From the NCBI RefSeq assembly GCF_000600295.1, contig NZ_JEMG01000001.1, positions 263,459 through 327,458 on the forward strand: a stretch of DNA of 64,000 nucleotides, written 5' to 3'. Source of the stretch: Hylemonella gracilis str. Niagara R (GTDB lineage Bacteria; Pseudomonadota; Gammaproteobacteria; Burkholderiales; Burkholderiaceae_C). The notes under the pieces were generated by a model, which was not told the origin of the DNA, ran no database searches, and saw nothing but the letters and a program-made list of their open reading frames with translations. This document shows positions 33,774-47,198 of the stretch, in pieces. Both the position numbers and the translations under genes were made by a program. Position 1 is the stretch's first letter; each line of letters starts with the position of its first letter.

Positions 33774-35366
33774 TCAGGCCGCGACCACGCGGTTCTTGCC
33801 CGCGCGCTTGGCCAGGTACATGGCCTGGTCGGCGCGGTGCAGCGCCTGTTCCGCCGTTTCATCAGCCGTCAGCTGAGCCACCCCCGCGCTGAAGGTGATG
33901 AAAATCTTGTCTTGGTCGGCGCCCGCAGTCGCGGCATCCCCGGGGGGCTCCGACTTGGTGCCCTGCTTGGGCCGGGCCAGAAAAAATCGCTTGCTCAACT
34001 CACGTTGGAGCCGGGTCATGATCTCCATGCCCTGCTCCAGCGCCGTCTCGGGCAGAAGGATGACGAACTCTTCGCCGCCATAACGCGCCAGAGTGTCCTG
34101 CGGGCGCAGGTTTTCCTTGGCCACCGCCACCAAGTGCTGCAAGGCCACGTCGCCCGTCTCATGGCCCCGGGCATCGTTGAGGCGCTTGAAGTTGTCAATG
34201 TCCAGCAGGGCCACGCACAAGGGCGCGTCCTTGCGGCGCACGGTGGACAGCTCGCGCACAAAGGCCTCGTCCAGGCCTTGGCGATTGAGTGCGCCCGTCA
34301 AGCCGTCATGGCGAACTTGGGCGCTCAGCCGTTCCAGTTCGGCCTGGAGCTTGCGCAGCTCTGCTTCCTTGGCCTGCACCTGCGCCCGCATGGACTGCAG
34401 CTCCTGACCCACGTTGACCGTCTCCAGCCGCATATCCCGCGTCGCGCGAATCAGGCCGCGCAGCACGGGACCGATGTCTTCCAGGGTCTTGGCCTGCTCC
34501 AGATCACGCAGGCTGTCCTCCATCTTGTCCTGGTAGTCGGAGCTGGACGCGGTGACTTGCGTGAGGCGTGTGATGAAAGCCGCCAGCATCTGCCGCAGGG
34601 ATTCCTGGGCCTCGATGGCACGCCCCTTGACCTCCGTCTGCTTGAAGATCACGTCCTTGAGTTGGTGCTCGACCTCGTCCAGGCGGCGCAGGGTCAGCGG
34701 GGGCTGGGCTGCGGTCTGCAAGGCCTGGATCTGGCCCTGCAGCCAGGCGTCGTCTGGGCTGAGTTCACCAATGTTCTTGATGATCAGTTGCAGCAGCTTG
34801 AACAGGGCCTGCCGGATTTCGGCCTGTTCCTCGGCGGCGAAGGAAAGCCGGTGGTTGAAATCCGCGAGTTGGACCTTGATTCTCAGGATGTTGACCGAGG
34901 GGTCGCGCAAGGCGTCCAGGGTCTGCTGCATGCGCTCCAGAAACCCGGTGTCCTCCTTGCCAAAGGCGGGTTGCGCAAACTCGATCAGACGGGCGACCTG
35001 TTCCAGCACCCCGGACGTGATGTCCGGTGCGTCGGCCGTAAGCGGCTCCGGCGCCGCCGGATGGGGGGCGCCCCCGCCCGGCGCCGCGAAACCAGCATAG
35101 GCCAAGAGGGCGTTGTGCACGCCCAGCCAGTTGCGCTGGTTGATGGCGTAGTCCAGCAAGCCGAGCTGCTTTTCCTGACCGGGATTACGGGCGGGCAAGG
35201 CTTGAGCAATGCGCCGCAAGGGCTCCTCGGGAAACAGCTCCACCTGCGGCAAGCCAGCCACTGCGTGGTAGATGGCCTGGTAGTTGACCGGCGTCGGCGG
35301 CAGCTTGCGCAGCGTGATCTGCTTGAGCGTTTCGCGGGCGATCTCGAAGGGTGTCTTCTCGCTCAT
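33774..35366 (-). CDS. Soluble GGDEF diguanylate cyclase with long helical N-terminus
   Basis: A 530-residue cytoplasmic protein without membrane helices. The first ~340 residues are mostly helical, with coiled-coil-like stretches (RAQVQAKEAELRKLQAELER) before the GGDEF domain. The active site is GGEEF, with inhibitory RPQD five residues earlier, so it is a feedback-inhibited c-di-GMP synthase. An insertion rich in charged residues (RPKQGTKSEPPGDAATAGAD) lies late in the catalytic domain. It begins just downstream of the permease terminator, so it has its own promoter. Confidence 0.92.
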   Translation of the reverse strand: MSEKTPFEIARETLKQITLRKLPPTPVNYQAIYHAVAGLPQVELFPEEPLRRIAQALPARNPGQEKQLGLLDYAINQRNWLGVHNALLAYAGFAAPGGGAPHPAAPEPLTADAPDITSGVLEQVARLIEFAQPAFGKEDTGFLERMQQTLDALRDPSVNILRIKVQLADFNHRLSFAAEEQAEIRQALFKLLQLIIKNIGELSPDDAWLQGQIQALQTAAQPPLTLRRLDEVEHQLKDVIFKQTEVKGRAIEAQESLRQMLAAFITRLTQVTASSSDYQDKMEDSLRDLEQAKTLEDIGPVLRGLIRATRDMRLETVNVGQELQSMRAQVQAKEAELRKLQAELERLSAQVRHDGLTGALNRQGLDEAFVRELSTVRRKDAPLCVALLDIDNFKRLNDARGHETGDVALQHLVAVAKENLRPQDTLARYGGEEFVILLPETALEQGMEIMTRLQRELSKRFFLARPKQGTKSEPPGDAATAGADQDKIFITFSAGVAQLTADETAEQALHRADQAMYLAKRAGKNRVVAA

Positions 35367-35423
35367 GAACCGAACCGGGTGGCTCCTGCGGAGGGTGGGC
35401 TGAATTATGCGTGCTCGCCAAGC

Positions 35424-35456
35424 AAAAAAACGGCGTGGAGTCAGCCACGCCGTTTT
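35424..35456 (-). terminator. Intrinsic terminator of the nucleobase permease gene
   Basis: Perfect eight-base-pair stem CGGCGTGG / CCACGCCG with a six-base loop. It is flanked by seven As on the left, which read as a T-run on the minus strand, and four Ts on the right. It ends the leftward permease transcript 33 nt after its stop. Confidence 0.9.
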
Positions 35457-35488
35457 GGGTCATTTTGCCTCGTTTTCCCGAGTAGCGA

Positions 35489-36778
35489 TCATTTGGCCGA
35501 ACGGCCGAGCAAGGCCCACAGCAGGACGGCGCCAAAGGTCGCGGTGCCGATGCCACCCAGTGCGAAGTCTCCGAAACGCAAGGTGAAATCCCCCGTGCCC
35601 AGGATCAGGGTGATGGCGGCGACGATGAGGTTACGGTTGTCCGAGAAATCCACCTTGTTGTCCACCCAGATGCGTGCGCCGGCCACGGCAATCAGGCCGA
35701 ACACCACGATGGAGACACCGCCCATCACCGGCAGGGGAATGGCCTGGATCACCGCGCCAAACTTCGGGCTGAAACCCAGCAGCACGGCGATCAGGGCGGC
35801 CACCACGAACACGGCCGTGGAATAGATCTTGGTGGCGGCCATCACGCCGATGTTCTCGGCATAGGTCGTCACGCCGGTGCCGCCGGCTGCACCGCTGACC
35901 ACCGTGGCCACGCCATCACCGATGAAGGCCCGGCCAAGGTAAGGATCGAGGTTGCGACCGGTCATGGCCGTGACCGCCTTGATGTGCCCCAGGTTCTCAG
36001 CCACCAGGATCACGGCCACCGGGGCGATCAACAACATGGCCGGCGCGCTGAAGACCGGCGCGCTGAACGCGGGCAGGCCCAGCCAGGCGGCGGCGGCGAT
36101 GCCGGACAGGTCCATCGGCTTGCCCAGGCCCAGACCATTGGTCAACACGGCGTATATGACGCTCGCGGCGATCAGGCCCAGCAGAATCAGCAGGCGTTGC
36201 GCCATGCCGCGCGTGAACACCGCGACGGCGCCGACGCACAAAAAGGTGATGGCCTGCATCCAGGCATCAAAGTTGGTGGGGGCCATGTTCTTGATCGGCA
36301 CCACAGCGAGATTCAAGCCAATCACGGCAACCACCGAACCGGTGACCACCGGCGGCATCAGCCGTTCGACCCAGCCCACGCCGACCATCTGCACAATGGC
36401 ACCGATCACGATGTACACCACGCCGCAAGCCACGATGCCACCCAAAGCCACGCCCAGATTGGCATTGGGCCCGGAACCGGCGTAGCCCGTGGCGGCGATC
36501 ACGACGCCAATGAAGGCAAAGGAAGAGCCGAGGTAACTGGGCACCTTGCCGCCCGTGATCAGAAAGAAGATCAGGGTGCCGATGCCGCTCATCAGCACCG
36601 CGACATTGGGATCAAAGCCCATCAGGATGGGCGCCAACACCGTCGCACCGAACATGGCGATGACGTGCTGCACACCCATGACGGCCGTCTGTCCCCAAGG
36701 CAGGCGCTCGTCAGGCGCGATCACGCCGCCCTGGGCGAGCACCTCGGTGTCTTTTTTCTGCCAGCTGAACATTCCCAT
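35489..36778 (-). CDS. NCS2 family uracil/xanthine permease (UraA/RutG-like)
   Basis: A 429-residue inner-membrane nucleobase:cation symporter with about 12-14 hydrophobic segments. NCS2 signs are [23 protein letters not shown] near the N-terminus, [32 protein letters not shown] (transport-site helix with the conserved glutamate), and [19 protein letters not shown]. The sequence is closest by eye to UraA/RutG uracil transporters. ATG 36778 has AAGGAG seven bases upstream. It starts 28 nt after gyrB on the same strand, so it may be read from the gyrB transcript. Confidence 0.9.
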   Translation of the reverse strand: MGMFSWQKKDTEVLAQGGVIAPDERLPWGQTAVMGVQHVIAMFGATVLAPILMGFDPNVAVLMSGIGTLIFFLITGGKVPSYLGSSFAFIGVVIAATGYAGSGPNANLGVALGGIVACGVVYIVIGAIVQMVGVGWVERLMPPVVTGSVVAVIGLNLAVVPIKNMAPTNFDAWMQAITFLCVGAVAVFTRGMAQRLLILLGLIAASVIYAVLTNGLGLGKPMDLSGIAAAAWLGLPAFSAPVFSAPAMLLIAPVAVILVAENLGHIKAVTAMTGRNLDPYLGRAFIGDGVATVVSGAAGGTGVTTYAENIGVMAATKIYSTAVFVVAALIAVLLGFSPKFGAVIQAIPLPVMGGVSIVVFGLIAVAGARIWVDNKVDFSDNRNLIVAAITLILGTGDFTLRFGDFALGGIGTATFGAVLLWALLGRSAK

Positions 36779-36806
36779 GGTTATCTCCTTGTACTTGTGT
36801 AGGAAT

Positions 36807-40546
<3,740 letters not shown>

Positions 40547-40806
40547 TTCAACCTCTTCTTGAATAACTTCCAGAATCTTTATAAAAAATTAGTAGTCGTA
40601 GATAGAAGTCAGCCGGTTTCTGTGGACAGCTGCATTTTCTCTTTTTTTATCAAGTACTTGCGTCAGGGACTAGTCTGTGGGCGTGAATCTTTTTGCATGC
40701 GCATCAACTTGAACAAGTTGGGCTCATCTCAAAAATCTGTGGATAAGTTCCAACTTATTCAAAATTTATCCCCAGGTTTTCGCCAACGGATTATTTCTGT
40801 CGTGCC
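40547..40806. other. oriC: Replication origin region (dnaA-dnaN interval)
   Basis: A 260-nt non-coding AT-rich interval. It holds one perfect DnaA box (TTATCCACA, minus strand, 40738-40746), the near-box TTATCCCCA (40766-40774), a one-mismatch box TTATTCAAA (40755-40763) and a weaker TGTGGACAG (40621-40629). AT-rich runs at 40575-40590 and 40635-40650 could be the unwinding element. Further boxes lie across dnaA. Which interval opens in vivo cannot be told from reading. Confidence 0.75.
40738..40774. promoter_or_regulatory. Cluster of three DnaA boxes
   Basis: Perfect box TGTGGATAA (reverse of TTATCCACA) at 40738, TTATTCAAA at 40755 and TTATCCCCA at 40766, spaced 17 and 11 nt apart. The cluster lies directly downstream of dnaA. 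Confidence 0.8.
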
Positions 40807-42240
40807 TTACCCCTTGAGCGTCTGTTCCAGCACATGCAGCTGCTGGTTCAGTTCGGTCAATTGCTGGCGTTCACCGGAAATCTTGCGCACGGCATGCAGC
40901 ACGGTGGTATGGTCACGTCCGCCAAACAGCTCGCCGATTTCCGGCAAACTTTTCTGGGTCAATTCCTTGGCCAGGTACATGGCGATCTGACGCGGGCGGG
41001 CGATCGAGGCCGGGCGTTTCTTGCTGTACATGTCCGCGACTTTGATCTTGTAGTAGTCAGCCACGGTTTTTTGGATGTTTTCCACCGAAATCTGCCGATT
41101 TTGGATCGACAACAGGTCACGAAGGGCCTCGCGAGCCAGCTGTATCGAGACTTCTTTCTGATTGAAACGGGAGTAGGCCAGGATCTTGCGCAAGGCCCCT
41201 TCCAATTCGCGCACATTGGAGCGCACGTTCTTGGCGACGAAGAAGGCCACCTCTTCCGGCATGCTGGCTCCTTCGCTCTGGGCTTTGTTGATCAGGATGG
41301 CCACGCGCATTTCGAGTTCCGGTGGCTCGATGGCGACGGTCAGACCCGAATCGAAGCGGGACACCAAGCGCTGGTTGATGTCCAGCAAGCCCTTGGGATA
41401 GGTGTCGCTGGTCATCACGATGTGACTTTTTTTGGTCAGCAGGGCCTCGAAGGCGTTGAAAAACTCTTCCTGCGTGCGGTCCTTGCCTGCGAAGAACTGC
41501 ACGTCGTCGATCAGTAACAGGTCCAGCGAGTGGTATTTGTCCTTGAACTCGTCGAATGTCTTGCGCTGGTAGGCCTTCACCACGTCGGTGACGAACCATT
41601 CGGCGTGCGTGTACAGCACCTTGGCGCCCGGTTTCTCGGCCAGCAGACGGTTGCCCACGGCGTGAATCAAGTGGGTTTTGCCCAGGCCTGTGCTGCCGTA
41701 GATGAACAGCGGGTTGTAGAGCTGTCCGGGAGAACCCGCCACATGCATGGCGGCCGCACGCGCCATGCGGTTGGCTGTGCCTTCGACCAAGGTATCGAAG
41801 GTCAGGGCCGTGTTGAGCCGATGCCGGCTGGACGAGGTCGATTGCACCGACACAACGGCGTAGGAGATTTCCTCGACAGGCAAAGTCTCGACCAGCGATT
41901 CCGTTTCGACGAAACCTGCACCTTGGCTTCTGACAGGATGAGCCGCTTCGCGCGGCGCGATCGCCAGCTCCAGGGCAATGGGCTGGCCATAAATGCTTTC
42001 CAGCAGTGCGGCGATGCGTTTGCTGTACTGTGCGCGTATCCAGTCCAGCTTGAAGCGGTTGACGACATAGAGCGTCAAGCGGGAATAGTCGTCGGCCAAG
42101 CGGGCGGACAGGGGCCGGATCCAGGTGTTGAACTGTTGTTCCGGCAGTTCTTGCGCCAGTTGATCCACGCAAGCCTGCCACAGGCTGTGGCCGATGTCTT
42201 GGCTGGAGCCCTGCTGGGTCTGGAAGAATCCGTCGCTCAT
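40807..42240 (-). CDS. dnaA: Chromosomal replication initiator DnaA
   Basis: A 477-residue AAA+ initiator. Domain I is at about 15-90 ([24 protein letters not shown]) and domain II is a short linker. Domain III has [19 protein letters not shown], Walker [18 protein letters not shown] and Walker [14 protein letters not shown]. The C-terminal DNA-binding domain carries [43 protein letters not shown]. It lies between two DnaA-box intervals and is divergent from rpmH, as in most proteobacterial origins outside Enterobacterales. Confidence 0.98.
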   Translation of the reverse strand: MSDGFFQTQQGSSQDIGHSLWQACVDQLAQELPEQQFNTWIRPLSARLADDYSRLTLYVVNRFKLDWIRAQYSKRIAALLESIYGQPIALELAIAPREAAHPVRSQGAGFVETESLVETLPVEEISYAVVSVQSTSSSRHRLNTALTFDTLVEGTANRMARAAAMHVAGSPGQLYNPLFIYGSTGLGKTHLIHAVGNRLLAEKPGAKVLYTHAEWFVTDVVKAYQRKTFDEFKDKYHSLDLLLIDDVQFFAGKDRTQEEFFNAFEALLTKKSHIVMTSDTYPKGLLDINQRLVSRFDSGLTVAIEPPELEMRVAILINKAQSEGASMPEEVAFFVAKNVRSNVRELEGALRKILAYSRFNQKEVSIQLAREALRDLLSIQNRQISVENIQKTVADYYKIKVADMYSKKRPASIARPRQIAMYLAKELTQKSLPEIGELFGGRDHTTVLHAVRKISGERQQLTELNQQLHVLEQTLKG

Positions 42241-42256
42241 GCGGAAATCGTTCTGT

Positions 42257-42315
42257 TGTGGATATGTTGCATGAACCGGGCTAGGCCATTGTACCTTGTC
42301 AATAATTTATCCACA
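42257..42315. promoter_or_regulatory. DnaA boxes in the dnaA-rpmH interval
   Basis: Perfect TTATCCACA at 42307-42315 and the one-mismatch box TGTGGATAT (minus strand) at 42257-42265. They lie upstream of dnaA, where they may serve both origin function and dnaA autoregulation. Confidence 0.75.
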
Positions 42316-42371
42316 CCACTGAGAGACCCCTGTCCGGCACTTGCGCTTTAGCATTGCGGCTGGCCATTTCA

Positions 42372-42400
42372 TTGTCGGGAAAGCAAATTTTTGGGATAAT
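42372..42400 (+). promoter_or_regulatory. Promoter of rpmH-rnpA-yidD-yidC
   Basis: -35 TTGTCG (42372-42377) and -10 GATAAT (42395-42400) with a 17-base spacer, giving a start near 42407, about 20 nt before rpmH. Confidence 0.75.
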
Positions 42401-42427
42401 CCAAGGTTTCCCCAAGGTAGACATCCC

Positions 42428-42562
42428 ATGAAACGCACATACCAACCCTCCAAGATTCGACGCGCCCGCACCCACGGCTTTCTGGTTCGCATGAAGACGC
42501 GCGGTGGCCGTGCCGTCATCAACGCACGTCGCGCCAAGGGCCGCAAGCGCCTGGCGGTCTAA
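42428..42562 (+). CDS. rpmH: 50S ribosomal protein L34
   Basis: The full 44-residue L34: [21 protein letters not shown] at the start and [10 protein letters not shown] at the end. ATG 42428 is the family start; the frame is open further upstream but that part covers the promoter. It is the first gene of the rightward rpmH-rnpA-yidD-yidC block and divergent from dnaA. Confidence 0.98.
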   Translation: MKRTYQPSKIRRARTHGFLVRMKTRGGRAVINARRAKGRKRLAV

Positions 42563-42575
42563 GTCTCAGCTCGCG

Positions 42576-43007
42576 TTGAAAGCGCGTCGGCTGCGGGCTC
42601 AGCCTCAATTCGAGGCTCTGCGCTCCAGCCCACCCTTGGCGCGCACGGAGCATTTCGTCTTGCACGGCTTGGCCTTGCAATCCCCAGCCGGACCCACGGT
42701 AGCCCAGCTTCCTGCCCTGTTTCCTGGTCAGGGGCTTTGGGTCGGTGCCGTTACTCCCAAACGCTGGGCCAAACGGGCGGTCACGCGCAACCTGATCCGA
42801 CGCCAGATTTTCAACATGGCCGAGGTCTGGATGCCCGCTTTGCGCGCCTCTTTGCCCCAGCATACGGTGTTTCTGGTGCGTATGAAAGCAGCTTACGCTG
42901 CGGAGCAATTCCGCAGCGCGGCTTCCCTTGCTCTGCGACAGGTGGTGCGGGTGGAGTTGGAGCGCCTATTCGCCCGGGCAGCGGACCTGAACCGAGGCAA
43001 GTCATGA
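42576..43007 (+). CDS. rnpA: Ribonuclease P protein component
   Basis: The protein cofactor of RNase P, which matures tRNA 5' ends. The family centre is intact: VGAVTPKRWAKRAVTRNLIRRQIF (RNxxRR motif) and HTVFLVRMKAAYAAEQF. The frame is open back into rpmH (ATG 42504), but the family normally begins with LKxRxQF, matching the TTG at 42576 (LKARRLRAQPQFEAL), 13 nt after rpmH, for 143 residues. No clear ribosome binding site decides this. The stop overlaps yidD as ATGA. Confidence 0.9.
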   Translation: MKARRLRAQPQFEALRSSPPLARTEHFVLHGLALQSPAGPTVAQLPALFPGQGLWVGAVTPKRWAKRAVTRNLIRRQIFNMAEVWMPALRASLPQHTVFLVRMKAAYAAEQFRSAASLALRQVVRVELERLFARAADLNRGKS

Positions 43008-43288
43008 GGGCGCGTTTGCCAACCCGCATGCTGATGGCCCTGGTTCAGGGCTACCGTTATTTTCTGAGCCCCTGGCTTGGTTCGGCCTGCCGTTTTGAGC
43101 CCACCTGCTCCCGTTACGCCCTGGAAGCCCTGGACAGGCATGGTGCGCTGGCCGGCAGTGCCCTGACGGTGGGGCGTCTACTGCGTTGTCATCCCTGGTG
43201 CGCGGGCGGGCATGATCCTGTTCCCCAGCAGAAGCCGCGTTTATTCACAGGCTTGTTGAAATCCCTTTCGGAAAAGAAAACGACATGA
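43004..43288 (+). CDS. yidD: Membrane protein insertion efficiency factor YidD
   Basis: A 94-residue peripheral membrane protein that assists YidC. It shows the full signature GYRYFLSPWLGSACRFEPTCS, the YALEALDRHGALAG helix and GRLLRCHPWCAGGHDPVP. The start overlaps rnpA (ATGA) and its stop overlaps yidC (ATGA), so rnpA-yidD-yidC are translationally chained. Confidence 0.97.
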   Translation: MRARLPTRMLMALVQGYRYFLSPWLGSACRFEPTCSRYALEALDRHGALAGSALTVGRLLRCHPWCAGGHDPVPQQKPRLFTGLLKSLSEKKTT

Positions 43289-45018
43289 ACGACATCCGCC
43301 GCACCATCCTCTGGGTGATCTTCGGCTTCTCCATCGTCCTGCTGTGGGACCAATGGCAGCTTCACAATGGGCGCCCGGCAACGTTCTTTCCCTCGCCCGC
43401 CGCCACGGCAGCCAAGCCTGCTGAGCCGGTTCGTGAGATGCCGACGGCCAGCACGGGGCCAGTTGCTGAACTGCCCCAGGCGCGTCAGCTTGTGGCGCCC
43501 GGCGCAGAGAACGCCCTCGGCACCGTCCAGGCCGCGGCGTCTTCCCTGCCGCGCGAGCGGGTCACCGTATCGACTGACGTGCTGAGGCTGACATTCGACA
43601 CCGAAGGCGGCTCGCTCGTGCGCTCGGAGTTCTTGCGCCATCACGAATCGCACGATCCGCAGACCCCGGTGGTCCTGCTCGACGAGAGCAAAGACCGGGT
43701 TTACTTGTCCCAGACCGGTCTGATCGATGGCGCAGATCCGCGCAATCCCCGCACAGATCTGCCCAATCACAAGACCGTGATGAAACTGGTGAGCAGCGAG
43801 CGTGAGCTGCAGGCGGGCGCTGATACGCTGCAGCTGCAATTCGAATCGCAAGTTTCAGGCGGCGTTCAACTTGTCAAGACCTATACCTTGCACCGTGGCA
43901 GTTATGCCGTGGACGTGAAACATGAGGTTCGCAATCTCGGACAGGAAGCTGTTGTACCTCAGCTCTACCTGCAGCTCGTGCGCGACGGGAACAAGATGCC
44001 GGGCGAGTCGTCCTTCTATTCCACCTTCACCGGTCCCGCGATCTACACCGAAGCCAAGAAGTACCAGAAGGTCGAATTCAGCGACATCGAAAAAGGCAAG
44101 GCTGAATTCGAGAAGGAGTCGACCAATGGCTACGTCGCCATGGTGCAGCACTACTTCGCCAGCGCTTGGCTGCTGGGTGACGGGGTGCAGCGAGAACTCT
44201 TCGCGCGCAAGGTCAGCAACAATCTGTATGCCGTGGGCATGATCACGCCACCGCAGACGCTGGCGCCCGGCGCCAGCCGTACGCTCGACGCGCAACTCTA
44301 TGTCGGTCCGCAAGAAGAAAAGCAGCTGGAAGCGCTGGCCCCAGGCCTGGAGCTTGTCAAGGACTACGGCTGGCTGACCATTCTGGCCAAGCCTTTGTAC
44401 TGGTTGCTGGACAAACTGCACGGCCTGCTGCACAACTGGGGCTGGTCCATCGTGGCCCTGGTGGTCCTGCTCAAGATTGCGTTCTATTGGTTGAACGCCA
44501 AAGCCTATGCCAGCATGGCCAAGATGAAGGCCATCGCGCCACGCATCACGGAAATGCGCGAGCGTCTCAAGGACAAACCGCAGCAGATGCAGCAGGAGAT
44601 GATGCGCATCTACCGCGAGGAGAAGGTTAATCCGCTGGGTGGGTGCCTGCCCATCATGATCCAGATCCCCGTGTTCATCGCGTTGTACTGGGTGCTGCTG
44701 TCCAGTGTGGAGATGCGCAACGCACCTTGGATCCTTTGGATCAAGGACCTGTCGACGGAAGACCCCTACTACATCCTTCCCTTGGTGATGACGCTGACCA
44801 CGATGTTGCAGACCGCCCTGAACCCCATGCCGCCGGACCCGCTCCAGGCCAAGCTGATGTGGATCATGCCCCTGGTTTTCAGCGTGATGTTCTTCTTCTT
44901 CCCGGCGGGCCTGGTGCTGTACTGGGTGACGAACAACATCCTGTCGATCGCCCAGCAATGGGTCATCAACAAACGCATGGGCGTGCCGCCGCAGTTCAAT
45001 CTGCCGAAATTCCGATAA
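43285..45018 (+). CDS. yidC: Membrane protein insertase YidC
   Basis: A 577-residue insertase that folds proteins into the inner membrane alone or with SecYEG. It has an N-terminal helix (IRRTILWVIFGFSIVLLWDQW), a large periplasmic domain (about 90-360) typical of Gram-negative YidC, and then the conserved five-helix core. The core includes NWGWSIVALVVLLKIAFYWLNAKAYASMAKM and NPLGGCLPIMIQIPVFIALYWVL, ending NNILSIAQQWVINKRMG. Overlaps yidD by 4 nt. mnmE follows after 140 nt. Confidence 0.98.
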   Translation: MNDIRRTILWVIFGFSIVLLWDQWQLHNGRPATFFPSPAATAAKPAEPVREMPTASTGPVAELPQARQLVAPGAENALGTVQAAASSLPRERVTVSTDVLRLTFDTEGGSLVRSEFLRHHESHDPQTPVVLLDESKDRVYLSQTGLIDGADPRNPRTDLPNHKTVMKLVSSERELQAGADTLQLQFESQVSGGVQLVKTYTLHRGSYAVDVKHEVRNLGQEAVVPQLYLQLVRDGNKMPGESSFYSTFTGPAIYTEAKKYQKVEFSDIEKGKAEFEKESTNGYVAMVQHYFASAWLLGDGVQRELFARKVSNNLYAVGMITPPQTLAPGASRTLDAQLYVGPQEEKQLEALAPGLELVKDYGWLTILAKPLYWLLDKLHGLLHNWGWSIVALVVLLKIAFYWLNAKAYASMAKMKAIAPRITEMRERLKDKPQQMQQEMMRIYREEKVNPLGGCLPIMIQIPVFIALYWVLLSSVEMRNAPWILWIKDLSTEDPYYILPLVMTLTTMLQTALNPMPPDPLQAKLMWIMPLVFSVMFFFFPAGLVLYWVTNNILSIAQQWVINKRMGVPPQFNLPKFR

Positions 45019-45158
45019 GCCTGCAAGGTGCGCGTGCTCCCCTGCGGATCGTCTGGCGGTGGGAGACGCAGCCAGGGGCAGGGGGCTGGCCCAGCCTGAG
45101 GCATTAAAAGCCGCGCTGCAGGTCTGCCGTGCCCCGATAGCGTGAGTAACATCGAATC

Positions 45159-46517
45159 ATGCTAGCGCGCCATCAAGAACCCATCGCTGCGATCGCCACC
45201 GCACCGGGTCGTGGTGCGGTGGGCATCGTGCGTGTCAGTGGGCGTGATCTGGCGAACCTCACGCGGACGGTTTGCGGCAAGGACTTGGTGCCCCGCCATG
45301 CCACCTATCTGCCTTTGCGTGACGCCAAGGGCGAGGTCATCGACCAGGGTCTGGCGATCCACTTCCCGGCACCGAATTCCTACACCGGCGAGGACGTGCT
45401 GGAGCTGCAGGTCCATGGCGGCCCGGTGGTCTTGCAATTGCTGCTTGCGCGCTGCCTGGAGGCGCTGCCCGGCGCCAGAATTGCCCAGCCTGGTGAATTC
45501 ACCGAACGTGCCTTTCTGAACGGCAAGCTGGATCTGGCCCAGGCCGAAGCCGTGGCCGATTTGATCGACGCCAGCACCGAAGCCGCAGCGCGTAGTGCAA
45601 GCCGCTCATTGGAGGGTGCGTTCTCGCGCGAGATCGGGCATCTGCGTGAAGCCTTGGTGCATTTGCGCATGCTGGTCGAGGCGACGCTGGATTTCCCTGA
45701 GGAAGACATCGACTTCCTGCGCCAGGCCGATGCACAAGGACAGCTCACACGACTGCAGGTGCAATTGCAGGCGGTTTTGCAGCAGGCCCGACAGGGCAGT
45801 TTGCTGCGCGAGGGCATCAAGGTGGTGATTGCGGGGCAGCCCAATGCCGGCAAGAGTTCCTTGCTCAATGCCCTGGCTGGCGCCGAACTGGCCATCGTCA
45901 CCCCGATCGCCGGAACCACGCGCGACGTGGTGCAGCAAACCATCCAGATTGAGGGCGTGCCCCTGCATGTGGTGGACACCGCGGGATTGCGTGACGGCCA
46001 GGACGAAGTGGAACGCATCGGCATCGAACGCGCCTGGACGCAAATTGCCTCAGCGGATGCCGTACTTTTCCTGCACGACTTGACGCGGCAGGCGCAGGCG
46101 GACTACCGCGCTGCGGACGAAGCCCTGGCCCAGCGCCTGCCTGTGGACGTGCCAGTCATCCATGTCTGGAACAAGCTGGACCAGGCGGCGGAGGTGGTGA
46201 CCGCGCCGGGTATCGCCATGTCTGCCAAGACCGGTGCGGGCCTGGACCTGCTGCGGCAGGCCTTGCTGCGCACTGCGGGGTGGGCGCATGTGCCGGAAGG
46301 GCTGTACCTGGCAAGGGAGCGGCATGTGCAAGCCTTGCGACGCGTGAACGTGCACCTGGAATCCGCCCAACAGCATTTGAATGATCAGGCGTCGGCCCTG
46401 GATCTGCTGGCCGAGGAGCTGCGCCTGGCGCAAAACGCGCTCAATGAAATCACCGGGGAATTCACCAGCGACGACCTGCTCGGGGTGATTTTCTCGCGCT
46501 TTTGCATCGGCAAGTGA
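45159..46517 (+). CDS. mnmE: tRNA modification GTPase MnmE
   Basis: A 452-residue GTPase partner of MnmG (encoded at 24871) in cmnm5U34 tRNA modification. The N-terminal folate-binding domain has [20 protein letters not shown]. The G domain is inserted in the helical domain, with G1 [13 protein letters not shown]2 GTTRD, G3 DTAGLRD and NKLD. The C-terminus is the invariant FCIGK, whose cysteine is needed for modification. Stands alone after yidC. Confidence 0.98.
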   Translation: MLARHQEPIAAIATAPGRGAVGIVRVSGRDLANLTRTVCGKDLVPRHATYLPLRDAKGEVIDQGLAIHFPAPNSYTGEDVLELQVHGGPVVLQLLLARCLEALPGARIAQPGEFTERAFLNGKLDLAQAEAVADLIDASTEAAARSASRSLEGAFSREIGHLREALVHLRMLVEATLDFPEEDIDFLRQADAQGQLTRLQVQLQAVLQQARQGSLLREGIKVVIAGQPNAGKSSLLNALAGAELAIVTPIAGTTRDVVQQTIQIEGVPLHVVDTAGLRDGQDEVERIGIERAWTQIASADAVLFLHDLTRQAQADYRAADEALAQRLPVDVPVIHVWNKLDQAAEVVTAPGIAMSAKTGAGLDLLRQALLRTAGWAHVPEGLYLARERHVQALRRVNVHLESAQQHLNDQASALDLLAEELRLAQNALNEITGEFTSDDLLGVIFSRFCIGK

Positions 46518-46583
46518 GTGCCTGATCAGGATCGCATCGGCCAGCCTTCAGCGGAAGATGCCCAGGTCGGGACTCCCGTGGAG

Positions 46584-47129
46584 TCAATGCCCCGAAAAAT
46601 CCACCAGGGTGTACAAGACCAGGCCGCTGTCACGCAAGCGGGCTGAACCTTGAAGCTCGGGCAGATCCACGATGGCGGCCCCCTCCATGACCTGCGCGCC
46701 CAGCTTTTCCAGCAGGCGCTTGCCGGCCATCATGGTTCCGCCGGTGGCGATGAGGTCATCCACCAGCAACACGCGGTCACCTGGGCGCACGGCGTCCGTG
46801 TGCAGTTCCACGGTAGCGCTGCCGTATTCCAGCTCGTAGGTTTCCTCGACCGTGGTGAAAGGCAGTTTCCCTTTCTTGCGTATGGGCACGAAACCCACGC
46901 CCAGCTCATAAGCCAGCACGGAGCCGATGATGAAACCGCGCGCGTCCAGCCCCGCGACCACGTCTGGGCGCAGCTTCTTGTCCATGTAGCGGTGAACAAA
47001 AGTATCGATCAGCACGCGAAACACCTTCGGGTCTTGCAGCAGCGGCGTGATGTCGCGGAACTGCACGCCCGGCGCTGGCCAGTCGGCCACGGTACGGATG
47101 TGGGAGCGGAGGTAGGCGGAAGAGTCCAT
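46584..47129 (-). CDS. apt: Adenine phosphoribosyltransferase
   Basis: A 181-residue purine salvage enzyme converting adenine and PRPP to AMP. It has the PRPP-binding loop [14 protein letters not shown], the flexible-loop region [20 protein letters not shown], and the N-terminal [21 protein letters not shown] 47129 gives the family length; the frame stays open far upstream only because it is antisense to kdsD. Divergent from kdsD with a 69-nt gap. Confidence 0.96.
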   Translation of the reverse strand: MDSSAYLRSHIRTVADWPAPGVQFRDITPLLQDPKVFRVLIDTFVHRYMDKKLRPDVVAGLDARGFIIGSVLAYELGVGFVPIRKKGKLPFTTVEETYELEYGSATVELHTDAVRPGDRVLLVDDLIATGGTMMAGKRLLEKLGAQVMEGAAIVDLPELQGSARLRDSGLVLYTLVDFSGH

Positions 47130-47198
47130 GGGGGGATTATCGGCGCTGCGCCTGCGTGGGGAAGGCCGGGCAAGACAGGTCTGCTGGATAATCAGGGT

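Noticed and set aside
43855-44958. A ~367-codon open frame antisense to yidC
   Set aside because: Histidine/glutamine-rich shadow typical of antisense frames; the sense strand is an undoubted yidC.
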